NCBI RefSeq assembly: GCF_965278975.1
Contig: NZ_OZ257126.1
Span: 1,240,001 to 1,304,000 of the forward strand
DNA: 64,000 nucleotides
Source: Ferrovibrio sp965278975
GTDB lineage: Bacteria; Pseudomonadota; Alphaproteobacteria; Ferrovibrionales; Ferrovibrionaceae
Direction of reading: 5' to 3'
Shown here: one piece after another, positions 32,909 through 40,504 of the stretch
Layout of the letters: the number at the start of each line of letters is the position of its first letter
Position numbering within the stretch: position 1 is the first letter of the stretch
The notes under the pieces: generated by a model
Told to the model about the DNA's origin: nothing
What the model saw: only the letters and a program-made list of their open reading frames with translations
The model's database searches: none
Position numbers and translations under genes: made by a program

Positions 32909-33808
32909 TCAACTCGCCTCGGCAAGTGCATATCGCTGCGGATCAAGCAGGGTGTCCGCGCGGCGCGCCTCGGCCAGTAATATCCGCCAATCGGGAATCG
33001 CGCCATCCCATTCGATCAGCGTGGGGAAAACGCCGCCGCGCCGCAGCACGCGTTCATAGAGCCGCCAGACCGGCGGCAGCACGGCGCAATCATGGCTGTC
33101 GATCAGCAATGCGCCGTCATCGCTCTCGGCATGGCCTGCAAGGTGGATTTCGCCCACCAGCGACAGCGGGAAACGGTCGATATAGGCTTCCGCGCTGAAG
33201 CCGTTATTCACCGCCGAGACATAGACATTGTTGACATCCAGCAGCAGGCCACAGCCGCTGCGCAGCGACAATTGCGCCAGGAAATCCACTTCATCCATCG
33301 TGTTGCCGGTGAAGCCGAGATAGGTGGAGGGATTCTCGATCAGCATGCGGCGGCCCAAAGCCTGCTGCACCTGATCGACATGATCAGCGACCAGATCGAG
33401 CGTTTCCCGCGTATAAGGCAGCGGCAGCAGGTCGTTGAGGAAGGCGCCGCCATGGCTCGACCAGGCGAGATGCTCGGAGAATTGCGCCGGCTGGTAGCGT
33501 TCGATCAGACCGCGCAGTTCTGTGAGATGCGTGCGGTCCAGCGGACCGGCGCCGCCGATGGAAAGCCCGACGCCATGGAACGACAGCGGAAAGCGGTCGC
33601 GGATGCGTTCGAGGTAGTAATGCGGTGGACCGCCCGCGCCGAGATAATTCTCAGGATGCAGTTCGAACCAGCCGACATCCGGCGCGGCTTCCGGCTTCTG
33701 CTCCAGGATCGCGGCGTAATGTTCAGGCTTGAGCCCGACACCAGCGCGACAGGGCAGCGCGGAGCGTGGCCGGACCAGCGGCCGAATTTGCGAGCGGTCC
33801 ACCAGCAT
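32909..33808 (-). CDS. bufB: MNIO-family (DUF692) peptide-modifying enzyme (BufB)
   Basis: 299 aa. DUF692 proteins are multinuclear non-heme iron oxidative enzymes with a TIM-barrel fold that modify cysteines of ribosomal peptides. Metal-ligand-rich motifs visible are FELHPENYL, FHGVGLSIGG, SEHLAWSSH, IENPSTYL, LLLDVNNVYVS, EIHLAGHAES, IDSHDCAV and LIEWDGAIP. It should oxidise cysteines of the BufA precursor encoded 7 bp upstream. The product (thiooxazole in the Caulobacter bufferin, as I recall) cannot be read from sequence. Confidence 0.94.
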   Translation of the reverse strand: MLVDRSQIRPLVRPRSALPCRAGVGLKPEHYAAILEQKPEAAPDVGWFELHPENYLGAGGPPHYYLERIRDRFPLSFHGVGLSIGGAGPLDRTHLTELRGLIERYQPAQFSEHLAWSSHGGAFLNDLLPLPYTRETLDLVADHVDQVQQALGRRMLIENPSTYLGFTGNTMDEVDFLAQLSLRSGCGLLLDVNNVYVSAVNNGFSAEAYIDRFPLSLVGEIHLAGHAESDDGALLIDSHDCAVLPPVWRLYERVLRRGGVFPTLIEWDGAIPDWRILLAEARRADTLLDPQRYALAEAS

Positions 33809-33815
33809 GAGGGGC

Positions 33816-34121
33816 TTAGCCCTTCACCGGCTCAAGCGAGCCCATGCGCTTGCTGCCATCTTTCAGCTGTACCTGCATGCCGGCGCAGGTGCCCTTGGCG
33901 ACATACTTCCAGGCCGCCTTTTCGAAATCCATCTTGGCGGTGCCAGCGCAGGAATTGTTGCCGGTGGAGGCGCAGTCATTCTTGCCGGCCATCGAGATGC
34001 CGTAGCAACGTTCCTTGTCGCCCGAGGTCTGCGCCTGGGCGGGCGAGGAAAGCAGGGCGGCGGTGCTGACGGCGGTGGCAAGCGTGGCGGCGACGGCAAA
34101 GCTGAGGGTGCGGTGGGACAT
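33816..34121 (-). CDS. bufA1: Bufferin precursor (DUF2282, BufA1 type)
   Basis: 101 aa. A Sec-type signal peptide runs to about residue 31 (SSPAQAQ). The mature part has four cysteines in the bufferin arrangement (KERCYGI, KNDCAS, NNSCAG, KGTCAG), separated by glycine-rich loops. Bufferins are copper-binding modified peptides that protect against copper. It is the first gene of the operon and has its own ECF promoter at 34172-34198. The unmodified precursor, the MNIO enzyme, the partner protein and DoxX are encoded in that order. Confidence 0.92.
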   Translation of the reverse strand: MSHRTLSFAVAATLATAVSTAALLSSPAQAQTSGDKERCYGISMAGKNDCASTGNNSCAGTAKMDFEKAAWKYVAKGTCAGMQVQLKDGSKRMGSLEPVKG

Positions 34122-34171
34122 GGTACGTTTCTCTCCGATGAAGCGAGCCGGGCTTGGCTTGCACAGAGGTA

Positions 34172-34198
34172 TTCGCCGGCCGGAGCCGAAGCGTTACA
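34172..34198 (-). promoter_or_regulatory. Sigma-F-like ECF promoter of the bufferin operon
   Basis: On the minus strand TGTAAC (34198-34193), a 17-bp spacer and CGAA (34175-34172) lie about 50 bp before bufA1. The same -35, spacer length and -10 occur in front of the divergent sigma gene, and the first spacer bases (GCTTCGGC against GTTCCGGC) are also alike. This strongly suggests both are read by the sigma factor encoded here. Confidence 0.8.
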
Positions 34199-34210
34199 GG
34201 CTCACGCTTT

Positions 34211-34248
34211 CGTGTAGGCAAAAGCCCCTGGGCGTGTAGGCAAAAGCC
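34211..34248. repeat. 16-bp direct repeat between the divergent ECF promoters
   Basis: CGTGTAGGCAAAAGCC occurs at 34211-34226 and 34233-34248, a 22-bp period (two helical turns). It lies between the two ECF promoters, so it may be a recent duplication or a pair of binding sites on one DNA face. Confidence 0.85.
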
Positions 34249-34273
34249 GACTGGTTTTTTTAGGCGGGGCGGC

Positions 34274-34300
34274 TGTAACGTTCCGGCGACCCGCTGCGAA
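34274..34300 (+). promoter_or_regulatory. Sigma-F-like ECF promoter of the sigma / anti-sigma operon
   Basis: TGTAAC (34274-34279), a 17-bp spacer and CGAA (34297-34300), the mirror of the bufferin promoter. Transcription would start about 12 bp before the TTG start codon at 34318, giving a very short leader. This implies autoregulation of the sigma gene. Confidence 0.78.
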
Positions 34301-34317
34301 ACAGGATAGAGAGCCGC

Positions 34318-34872
34318 TTGGCTGAACAGGAGACAGCACTGGACGACCTGCTGCGCGCGGCCAATGGCGGCGATGCCGCTGCATACCGCCTGTTCCTGCA
34401 GGCGGCGGCGGTGAAGCTGCGCCCGCTGGTGCGGCGTGGCCTGGCGCGGGCCGGCCGGCCGGATGCGGAATGTGAGGATATCGTGCAGGAGACGCTGCTG
34501 GCACTGCATCTCAAACGCCATACCTGGGACCAGACGCAACCTCTGCGCCCCTGGCTTGGCGCCATCGCCCATCACAAGCTGGTGGATGCGCTGCGCCGGG
34601 GCGGTTTCCGCCAGCATCTGCCGCTGGATGAAATCGAGGAACTGGCCGCCCCAGGCAACGAAGCTGCCCAGGCCGATCATGCCATCGATGCCAATGCGCT
34701 GCTGGATGCTCTGCCCGAGCGCCAGCGCGCCATTGTTGCCGGCATGGCGATGGAAGGCCGCAGCGCCAGCGAACTTGGCAGCCAGCTTGGCATGAGCGAT
34801 GGCGCCGTGCGCGTCACGCTGCACCGCGCCTTGCGCCACCTCGCCGGCCTGGCGCGCGGCAAGAGCCAATAG
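34318..34872 (+). CDS. ECF sigma factor, SigF-like, bufferin regulator
   Basis: 184 aa from a TTG start. Sigma region 2 is at about 25-95 (CEDIVQETLLALHLKRHTW, PWLGAIAHHKLVDALRR) and region 4 at about 125-180 (DALPERQRAIVAGMAMEGRS, QLGMSDGAVRVTLHRALR). GAGAG lies 5 nt before the TTG, and no ATG in frame would keep region 2 complete. It precedes an NrsF-type anti-sigma gene by 12 bp and is divergent from the bufferin operon, the arrangement of Caulobacter sigF-nrsF. Copper or another oxidative metal is the likely signal (inference). Confidence 0.9.
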   Translation: MAEQETALDDLLRAANGGDAAAYRLFLQAAAVKLRPLVRRGLARAGRPDAECEDIVQETLLALHLKRHTWDQTQPLRPWLGAIAHHKLVDALRRGGFRQHLPLDEIEELAAPGNEAAQADHAIDANALLDALPERQRAIVAGMAMEGRSASELGSQLGMSDGAVRVTLHRALRHLAGLARGKSQ

Positions 34873-34884
34873 GGGGAGGAGCGC

Positions 34885-35517
34885 ATGAAAACCGATGACC
34901 TGATCAATGCCCTGGCCGCCGATACCGCCACCAAGCCGCCCAATGCCCTGCTGCGGCTGTGGCTGCTGCCGGCCCTGGGTATCCTGGTGGCGCTGATCGC
35001 CATGCTGATCGAACTGGGCGTGCGCGGCGATATCCTGGCGGCGCTGCAAAGCTGGCGCTTTCCGCTGAAAGTGGCGGTGGCGGCCCTGCTGGCGGTGCTG
35101 GCTCTGCGCCAGGCCATCGGCCTCTATCACCCGCAGGCGGCCCTGCGCCTGAAACCGCTGCTGGCGGTGCTGGCCGTGCTGGCTGCCGCCGTGCTGGCGG
35201 AATTGCTGCTGCTGCCCGGCGATGCCTGGCTGCCGCGCCTGGTGGGCCGCAATGCCGCCATCTGCATGACGGCAATTCCGCTGCTCGCGCTGGCGCCGCT
35301 GGCCGCCCTGCTGTTCGCTTTGCGGGCCGGCGCCCCGGTTTCCGGCGCTCGCGCCGGGGCCATGGCCGGGCTGGCTGCCGCCGCCATTGCCGCCAGTTTC
35401 TATGCCCTGCATTGCCCGGATGATTCGCCGCTTTTCGTCATCACCTGGTATGGCTTGAGCGGCCTGCTCGTGACCGCGCTGGGCGCCCTGCTGGGACACA
35501 GGCTGTTGCGCTGGTAA
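34885..35517 (+). CDS. nrsF: NrsF-type membrane anti-sigma factor (DUF1109)
   Basis: 210 aa with six membrane helices. Two cysteines, C127 (AAICMTAIP) and C177 (ALHCPDDSP), lie 50 residues apart. As I recall, Caulobacter NrsF uses two conserved cysteines with the same spacing to sense metal or oxidant stress and release sigma-F. PNALLRLWLLPALG near the N-terminus and HCPDDSPLFVITWYG near the C-terminus are typical of the family. GGGGAGGAG precedes the ATG. Confidence 0.9.
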   Translation: MKTDDLINALAADTATKPPNALLRLWLLPALGILVALIAMLIELGVRGDILAALQSWRFPLKVAVAALLAVLALRQAIGLYHPQAALRLKPLLAVLAVLAAAVLAELLLLPGDAWLPRLVGRNAAICMTAIPLLALAPLAALLFALRAGAPVSGARAGAMAGLAAAAIAASFYALHCPDDSPLFVITWYGLSGLLVTALGALLGHRLLRW

Positions 35518-35532
35518 TCACGGAAAGGTTTT

Positions 35533-35561
35533 TTGCCTCCCCGGCGGCGCGGGCCTAGACT
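35533..35561 (+). promoter_or_regulatory. Possible sigma-70 promoter before the metallo-hydrolase gene
   Basis: TTGCCT, a 17-bp spacer and TAGACT lie 30 bp before the ATG at 35591. The match is moderate, and no operator is visible. Confidence 0.4.
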
Positions 35562-35590
35562 CCGCGCAACGAAAATCCGGGGGAAACACA

Positions 35591-36496
35591 ATGCTTCATA
35601 CCATGGCGCTTCGTACCATGATGGCCGTGCTGCTTACGGCGGCGGCTTTGGCAACTGGCCAGGCACAGGCACAGCAAGCCCCGGCACGTCCGGCGATCCA
35701 GACCACCAAGGTGGACGGCACCAACAATGTGTATGTATTCCGCAATGGCGGCCACCAGGCGATGTTCGTGGTGACAGCGGAAGGCGTGATCGCCACCGAT
35801 CCGGTGGCCTATGGCAAGCCGTTCGGCGGCCAGCAGTATCTTGAGGAAATCCGCAAGGTCACCGACAAGCCGGTGAAATATGTGATCTACAGCCACCACC
35901 ATTACGACCATGTCGCCGGCGGCAAGGCGTTCAAGGAAGCCGGCGCCATCTTTGTGGCGCATCACAAGGCCAAGACCCGGCTGGCCAAGCTGATGGACCC
36001 GCATACCGTGCTGCCCGATGAAGTGGTGGGCGACAAGGGCCGCACCATCACGCTGGGTGGCACTGTGCTGGAACTGAGCTATCACGGCCTGAACCATTCG
36101 GATTCAACGCTGGTGATGCGGCTGCCGAAAGAGCGCATCGTCTTCATCGTCGATACCATCCCGGTCGGCAGCGTGCCGGGCCGCGGCATGATCGATTTCC
36201 ACCCGCTGGAAACCGAAGCCTTCATGAAGAAGATGCTGAAACTGGACTGGGACCGCCTGATCCCCGGCCATCCGGGACCGAACGACCGGCTGGGCACCAA
36301 GGATGATGTGCGCGCGCAGCTCAAATTCCTCGAAGATGCCTCCGCCGCGATGAAGCTGCTGGCGCAGGACGGCAAATGCTGGGATACGGCGGAGCGCGAC
36401 TTCAAGCTGCCGCAATATGAAAACTGGCCCGGCTATGCCAGCAACCTGCCTTTCGTGGCGCGGCGCTATTGCGGCCTGTGGGGACGCGGCACTTAA
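35591..36496 (+). CDS. Exported metallo-beta-lactamase-fold hydrolase
   Basis: 301 aa with a signal peptide (AALATGQAQAQ, about residue 28). The zinc motif SHHHYDHVAGG, the middle His in LSYHGLNHSD and the Asp in IVDTIP identify an MBL-fold hydrolase; LIPGHPGP supplies the last His. It is periplasmic. The substrate is unknown. The ATG at 35591 has GGGGGAAA upstream; an ATG at 35606 is possible. It lies downstream of nrsF but has its own promoter-like sequence. It overlaps the next, convergent gene by 4 bp. Confidence 0.88.
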   Translation: MLHTMALRTMMAVLLTAAALATGQAQAQQAPARPAIQTTKVDGTNNVYVFRNGGHQAMFVVTAEGVIATDPVAYGKPFGGQQYLEEIRKVTDKPVKYVIYSHHHYDHVAGGKAFKEAGAIFVAHHKAKTRLAKLMDPHTVLPDEVVGDKGRTITLGGTVLELSYHGLNHSDSTLVMRLPKERIVFIVDTIPVGSVPGRGMIDFHPLETEAFMKKMLKLDWDRLIPGHPGPNDRLGTKDDVRAQLKFLEDASAAMKLLAQDGKCWDTAERDFKLPQYENWPGYASNLPFVARRYCGLWGRGT

Positions 36497-36903
36497 ATCT
36501 TCAGCGACACGCCGGTCATCGGCGGCCATAGCCGCATCGCAACAGCGGCATCGAAGCGCAGGCCGTGCCAGGCGACGCGGCGGTTGCCGGCAACCGCATG
36601 CCGCGCCTGGGACGGCGCCACCGGCTCGATACGCTGCCAATCGTCGGGCGCAATCGACACCAGGGCAGCAGCCGTGGTTTCCTGGCCTTGCGTGGTGATG
36701 CGGCCTGTGCGCAAGGCATCGAGCAGAGCGGCGCGGTGATTCTCCTCGATGATGCGCGTGCCATCGGGAAACATCATGGCTTCAGCCAGGCCGATATGGC
36801 CCTCCGCCTTGAAGGCGGCGACCTTGGCCGGATCGCGCCAGCGGATCCAGGCCCAGGTCTGGGTCAGATTCCAGTAGTCGGTCACGGCTGGCTCATAGGG
36901 CAC
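36493..36903 (-). CDS. Conserved hypothetical protein
   Basis: 136 aa, soluble, no signal. Tryptophan-rich start (YWNLTQTWAWIRWRDP) and WQRIEPVAPSQARH later. I do not recognise a family. It overlaps the gene for an exported binding protein by 11 bp (start of this gene inside the end of the other) and is translated in the same direction, so the two are probably coupled. Confidence 0.6.
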   Translation of the reverse strand: MPYEPAVTDYWNLTQTWAWIRWRDPAKVAAFKAEGHIGLAEAMMFPDGTRIIEENHRAALLDALRTGRITTQGQETTAAALVSIAPDDWQRIEPVAPSQARHAVAGNRRVAWHGLRFDAAVAMRLWPPMTGVSLKI

Positions 36904-37651
36904 AGTCTTTCACCAGGCCGCGCTGGCGCAGCACGGCCGTGAGCCTGGCTGCACGCGCCGCGCCATCATGGCTGCGGGCGAAGGCGAAGCTTAACGGCGC
37001 CACGGTGATATGCGGCACCAGCGGCACCACCAGCCGGCGCAGTTCGGGCTGCGCTGACATCAAGGCATCGGCTTCCGAGCGCGAAATCAGCGCCGCATCG
37101 AAGCGGCCGCGCGCCAGCACTTCCAGCAATTGCGGCATATTGGACAGCGGCACCGGTGTGATCAGCCGCGCATCGATCCAGCTTTGGAACATGGGGCCAT
37201 AATTCAGGCCCTGGCCGACGCCGATGGTCTTGCCGGCAATGGTCTGGCGCCAGTCGAATTCCTCGCCCCGGCGCACGAACAGGTCGCGGTATTCGCAAAA
37301 GACCGGCGGCGTGAAGGCGAGAAAGGCTTCGCGCTCGGGCAGCGGCGCCGCCAGCAGCATGCCTTCGACGCCGCCGCTGCGCGCTTCCTGCATGGCGCGG
37401 GCAAACGGCATGTCGCGCAGCACCAGGCGCAGGCCGATTTCGGGAAACAGCTCATTGGCCAGGCTGACCGCCAGCCCGCTTGGCCCGCCATCGCCATAAA
37501 CCAGATAGGGCGGGAAGGCACCCATGCCCATGACCACGGATTCAGGCGCGGCAGGTATCCCGGCAGCAGGTGGGCGGGTTTGCGCCGCCACGGCGGCGGC
37601 GGCAAACAGGCCCGCAAGCATCACGCACAGAAACCGCAGGCGCCTCGTCAT
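36893..37651 (-). CDS. Periplasmic solute-binding protein, family 3
   Basis: 252 aa from the ATG at 37651 (GGAG 5 nt upstream). The signal peptide ends at about AVAAQT. The type II binding-protein fold shows MGAFPPYLVYGDGGPSGLAV, ANELFPEIGLRLVLRDMPFA, TIGVGQGLNYGP and GRFDAALISRSEADAL. There is no transporter gene next to it, so it may act as an orphan receptor or a component of a remote ABC system. The ligand is unknown. Confidence 0.83.
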   Translation of the reverse strand: MTRRLRFLCVMLAGLFAAAAVAAQTRPPAAGIPAAPESVVMGMGAFPPYLVYGDGGPSGLAVSLANELFPEIGLRLVLRDMPFARAMQEARSGGVEGMLLAAPLPEREAFLAFTPPVFCEYRDLFVRRGEEFDWRQTIAGKTIGVGQGLNYGPMFQSWIDARLITPVPLSNMPQLLEVLARGRFDAALISRSEADALMSAQPELRRLVVPLVPHITVAPLSFAFARSHDGAARAARLTAVLRQRGLVKDCAL

Positions 37652-37716
37652 CCCCACTCCGCCACACCGATGATCCGCACGCTACGCGGAGCATTGGTGC
37701 GGCGCAAGCAGGCCAA

Positions 37717-38904
37717 TCAGGGCTTGAACAGCGCCTTGCCCGCCGCCTGCGCCGAGGCCCAGGCCCATTGGAAATTGAAGCCGCCGAGATGGCCGGTGAC
37801 ATCCACCACCTCGCCGATGAAATGCAGGCCCGGCACCGCCTTGGCGGCCAGGGTCTGTGACGACAGGTCGGCGGTATCGACGCCACCCAGCGTCACTTCC
37901 GCCGTGCGATAGCCTTCGCTGCCAACGGGCATAAGCCGCCAATGCCGCACCAGATCGGCGATAGTACGCAAACGGGCATCATTCAGATCCGCCAGGCGCC
38001 GCGCCGCATCCTCGCCGCTCAATTGCTGCGCCAGCCGTTTCGGCAGCCATTGCCCCAGCGCCGTGGCAAGCTCCTGGCGCGGATTGGCGCCGCGCGCCGC
38101 CTTCAAGGCAGCGAATACATCCGTATCCGGCGCCAGGTTCAGCGTGATGGCCTCGCCCTCATGCCAGTAGGATGACACTTGCAGGATTGCCGGGCCGCTG
38201 AGGCCGCGATGGGTGAACAGCAGGGCTTCGCGGAATCTGCCTTTTCCAGCTTGCGCTTCGATCTGTGGCACCGCAAGCCCGGCCAGCGGCGCCAGTTGCG
38301 CCAGCAGGTCCGGCGCGAAGGTAAGTGGCACCAGGCCGGGCCGTGTCGGCACGATGCCAAGGCCGAATTGCCGCGCCAGGCGATAGCCGAAATCCGTGGC
38401 GCCGATTTTCGGAATCGACAGGCCGCCGGTGGCAACAACCAATTGCGCCGCGCGATAACCGCCCTTGTCGGTGGTGACCTGGAAGCCGGCTTCGTCGCGC
38501 GTCACTGCCGTGATGGTTTCGGCCATGCAGATTTCGGCCTGGCCCTTGGCGCATTCATCCAGCAGCAGTTGCACGATCTGCTTCGCCGAGCCGTCGCAGA
38601 AAAGCTGCCCCAGCGTCTTTTCATGCCAGGCGATGCCATGCGACTCGACCAGGGCGACGAAATCGCTCGGGCTGTAGCGGCTCAGGGCCGAGACGCAGAA
38701 GCGCGGATTGGCCGAGAGGAAATTCGCCGGCGTGGCATGCAGGTTGGTGAAGTTGCAGCGGCCGCCGCCGGAGATGCGGATTTTCTCGCCCGGATTTGGC
38801 GCATGATCCAGCACCAGCACGGAGAGGCCGCGCTGGCCGGCCACGGCGGCACACATCAGCCCGGCGCCACCAGCACCCAGGATGATCGCGTCGTAAGCGG
38901 TCAA
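37717..38904 (-). CDS. FAD-dependent oxidoreductase, HI0933/BaiN family
   Basis: 395 aa from a TTG at 38904 that overlaps the M81 stop codon (TTGA). The FAD motif DAIILGAGGAGLMCA, KIRISGGGRCNFTNLH, VATGGLSIPKIGATDFGYRL and the C-terminal EVTLGGVDTADLSSQTLAAK, HFIGEVVDVTGHLGGFNFQW are diagnostic. Family members reduce or oxidise unknown cofactors. A longer frame to 38964 exists but would lie inside the M81 gene; the TTG start puts the FAD loop at the very N-terminus, as in homologs. Confidence 0.88.
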   Translation of the reverse strand: MTAYDAIILGAGGAGLMCAAVAGQRGLSVLVLDHAPNPGEKIRISGGGRCNFTNLHATPANFLSANPRFCVSALSRYSPSDFVALVESHGIAWHEKTLGQLFCDGSAKQIVQLLLDECAKGQAEICMAETITAVTRDEAGFQVTTDKGGYRAAQLVVATGGLSIPKIGATDFGYRLARQFGLGIVPTRPGLVPLTFAPDLLAQLAPLAGLAVPQIEAQAGKGRFREALLFTHRGLSGPAILQVSSYWHEGEAITLNLAPDTDVFAALKAARGANPRQELATALGQWLPKRLAQQLSGEDAARRLADLNDARLRTIADLVRHWRLMPVGSEGYRTAEVTLGGVDTADLSSQTLAAKAVPGLHFIGEVVDVTGHLGGFNFQWAWASAQAAGKALFKP

Positions 38905-40430
38905 ACCGGCGCCCACTCCAGCTCCGGGTCGAGCGGGAAGATCGGGCGCGGTACTTCGCGCCACGGCACGCGTTGCAACATCGGCGTGGTGAGGCCCGGC
39001 GCATCGGCCTCGATGATCTGCTGATCGCTGAAGATATCGTCGAAGCCGGCGCGGAAATGGCCGCGCGACTTCACGATCAGGCTGCGCAATTTGCGCAAGT
39101 CGATGCCGAGACTCTCGAAGAACATCGGATCGAGCGCCTGATGGCGATAGGTGGTGACGATCACGGTGATGCCGCCGACCTGGATCGCGGCGGCCTTGCC
39201 CATATCCATCTGGCGCCCCGCCGCCATGCCGCGCCGGCCGACGAACAGGCCATCGGAGAGTTTCACCACGCGGCCCGGCAGGGTGAGCGTGCCGGAGAAA
39301 TCCGTGGAAGGCTTGCGGTTGAAGGTGGCGGGAAACTGCACGCCTTCGCCTAAGCGATGCGCTTCCGCCGCCAGTTCGGGATCGAAGAACGGCCCCAGCG
39401 CGCAGCCCTCGACGCCGGCCTTGTGGAAGGCTTCCAGCAGATAGGGCGTGTTGCCGCCGCCGCCGCCGCCAGGATTATCGGCGACATCGGCAAACAGCAA
39501 AGCCGGCTTGGCCGCATCGCGTCCGGCGGCGAGCGCCATGGCCGTGCAATCCTCGATGCTGGTGAGCCTGGCGACAAAGCGATGCCGCGTCGACCAGGCC
39601 TGCGCCGCCACCTCGCGGGCCACCTGATCGGCGCGGGCCTGGCTGTCGGCGGTGACGATCACCGACATGCCGTTCTTTGGCGTATCGCCAAGCGAGAAGC
39701 CGGAATTGATCGAGACGTCCCACACATCCTCGCCGACATACTGCTGCCCGAAGGCGATCAGGTCGGCATACGGCCCGGCCTTGGTATTCTGCGAGGTGGA
39801 GGGCGGAATGAATGGCAGCTTCTGGAAGCCGCGCGAAGGGCGTTCGCCGGCCAGCAGCCGTTGCAGATGCCGGGCGCAATCGGCGCCGCGATCCGCCATG
39901 TCGGTATGCGGATTGCAGCGGTAGCTCACCATCATCTGGGTCAGATCAACCATCGCCTGGTTGACATTGGCATGCAGATCCAGCGTGCAGAGCAGCGGCA
40001 CATCCGGGCCGATCACGCCGCGCACGGCGCGGAACAGCGTGCCATCGGGATCGATATCGCCGGTGGCAATCGCCGCACCATGCTGCGAGAGGAATACCGC
40101 ATCCAGCGGCCCGCCCTCGCGGATATGGCGTTCCAGTTCTTCCACCATGCGCCGCACCACCCATTCGAAGAAGGGCTGGTCCACCGGGCCCGAGGCACCG
40201 ACGGCGGCCATGATCAGCGGTAGTTTCTGCCACGCGCCGAAACCATCCATGGCATTGGTAAAGCCGGTGACGGTGGGCGGCACTTCCGGCGCCGGCTTGG
40301 CGATATCGGCCAGCAGTTCGGCGCCTTCCAGCAATACCGCATCGCGGAATTCGGCCTCGGTGGCGACCGGCGAATGATTGTTGCTTTCGAGCATGAAGCC
40401 GCCAAAGGCGATGCGAGGCAGTTTGGTCAT
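38901..40430 (-). CDS. M81-family metallopeptidase (MlrC-like)
   Basis: 509 aa. The family includes microcystinase C, which degrades linearised cyclic peptides. Metal-binding candidates appear in FLSQHGAAIATGDIDPDGTL, CTLDLHANVN and YRCNPHTDMADRG; the DUF1485 C-terminal half has NPGGGGGGNTPYLLEAF and DPELAAEAHRLG. No signal peptide, so cytoplasmic. It is divergent (74 bp) from a peptide-type ABC binding protein, which may supply its substrate (inference). Confidence 0.88.
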   Translation of the reverse strand: MTKLPRIAFGGFMLESNNHSPVATEAEFRDAVLLEGAELLADIAKPAPEVPPTVTGFTNAMDGFGAWQKLPLIMAAVGASGPVDQPFFEWVVRRMVEELERHIREGGPLDAVFLSQHGAAIATGDIDPDGTLFRAVRGVIGPDVPLLCTLDLHANVNQAMVDLTQMMVSYRCNPHTDMADRGADCARHLQRLLAGERPSRGFQKLPFIPPSTSQNTKAGPYADLIAFGQQYVGEDVWDVSINSGFSLGDTPKNGMSVIVTADSQARADQVAREVAAQAWSTRHRFVARLTSIEDCTAMALAAGRDAAKPALLFADVADNPGGGGGGNTPYLLEAFHKAGVEGCALGPFFDPELAAEAHRLGEGVQFPATFNRKPSTDFSGTLTLPGRVVKLSDGLFVGRRGMAAGRQMDMGKAAAIQVGGITVIVTTYRHQALDPMFFESLGIDLRKLRSLIVKSRGHFRAGFDDIFSDQQIIEADAPGLTTPMLQRVPWREVPRPIFPLDPELEWAPV

Positions 40431-40449
40431 GGTTTTGGGGCGGTACCGT

Positions 40450-40480
40450 TTGACAGCAGAGGGAAGAATGTTCTCATACT
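40450..40480 (+). promoter_or_regulatory. Possible promoter before the peptide-binding protein gene
   Basis: TTGACA (40450-40455), a perfect -35, is followed after 19 bp by CATACT, a weak -10 with a long spacer. It lies in the 74-bp gap divergent from the M81 gene. Confidence 0.4.
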
Positions 40481-40504
40481 AATGAATTGATATCGGAGGG
40501 GGCA

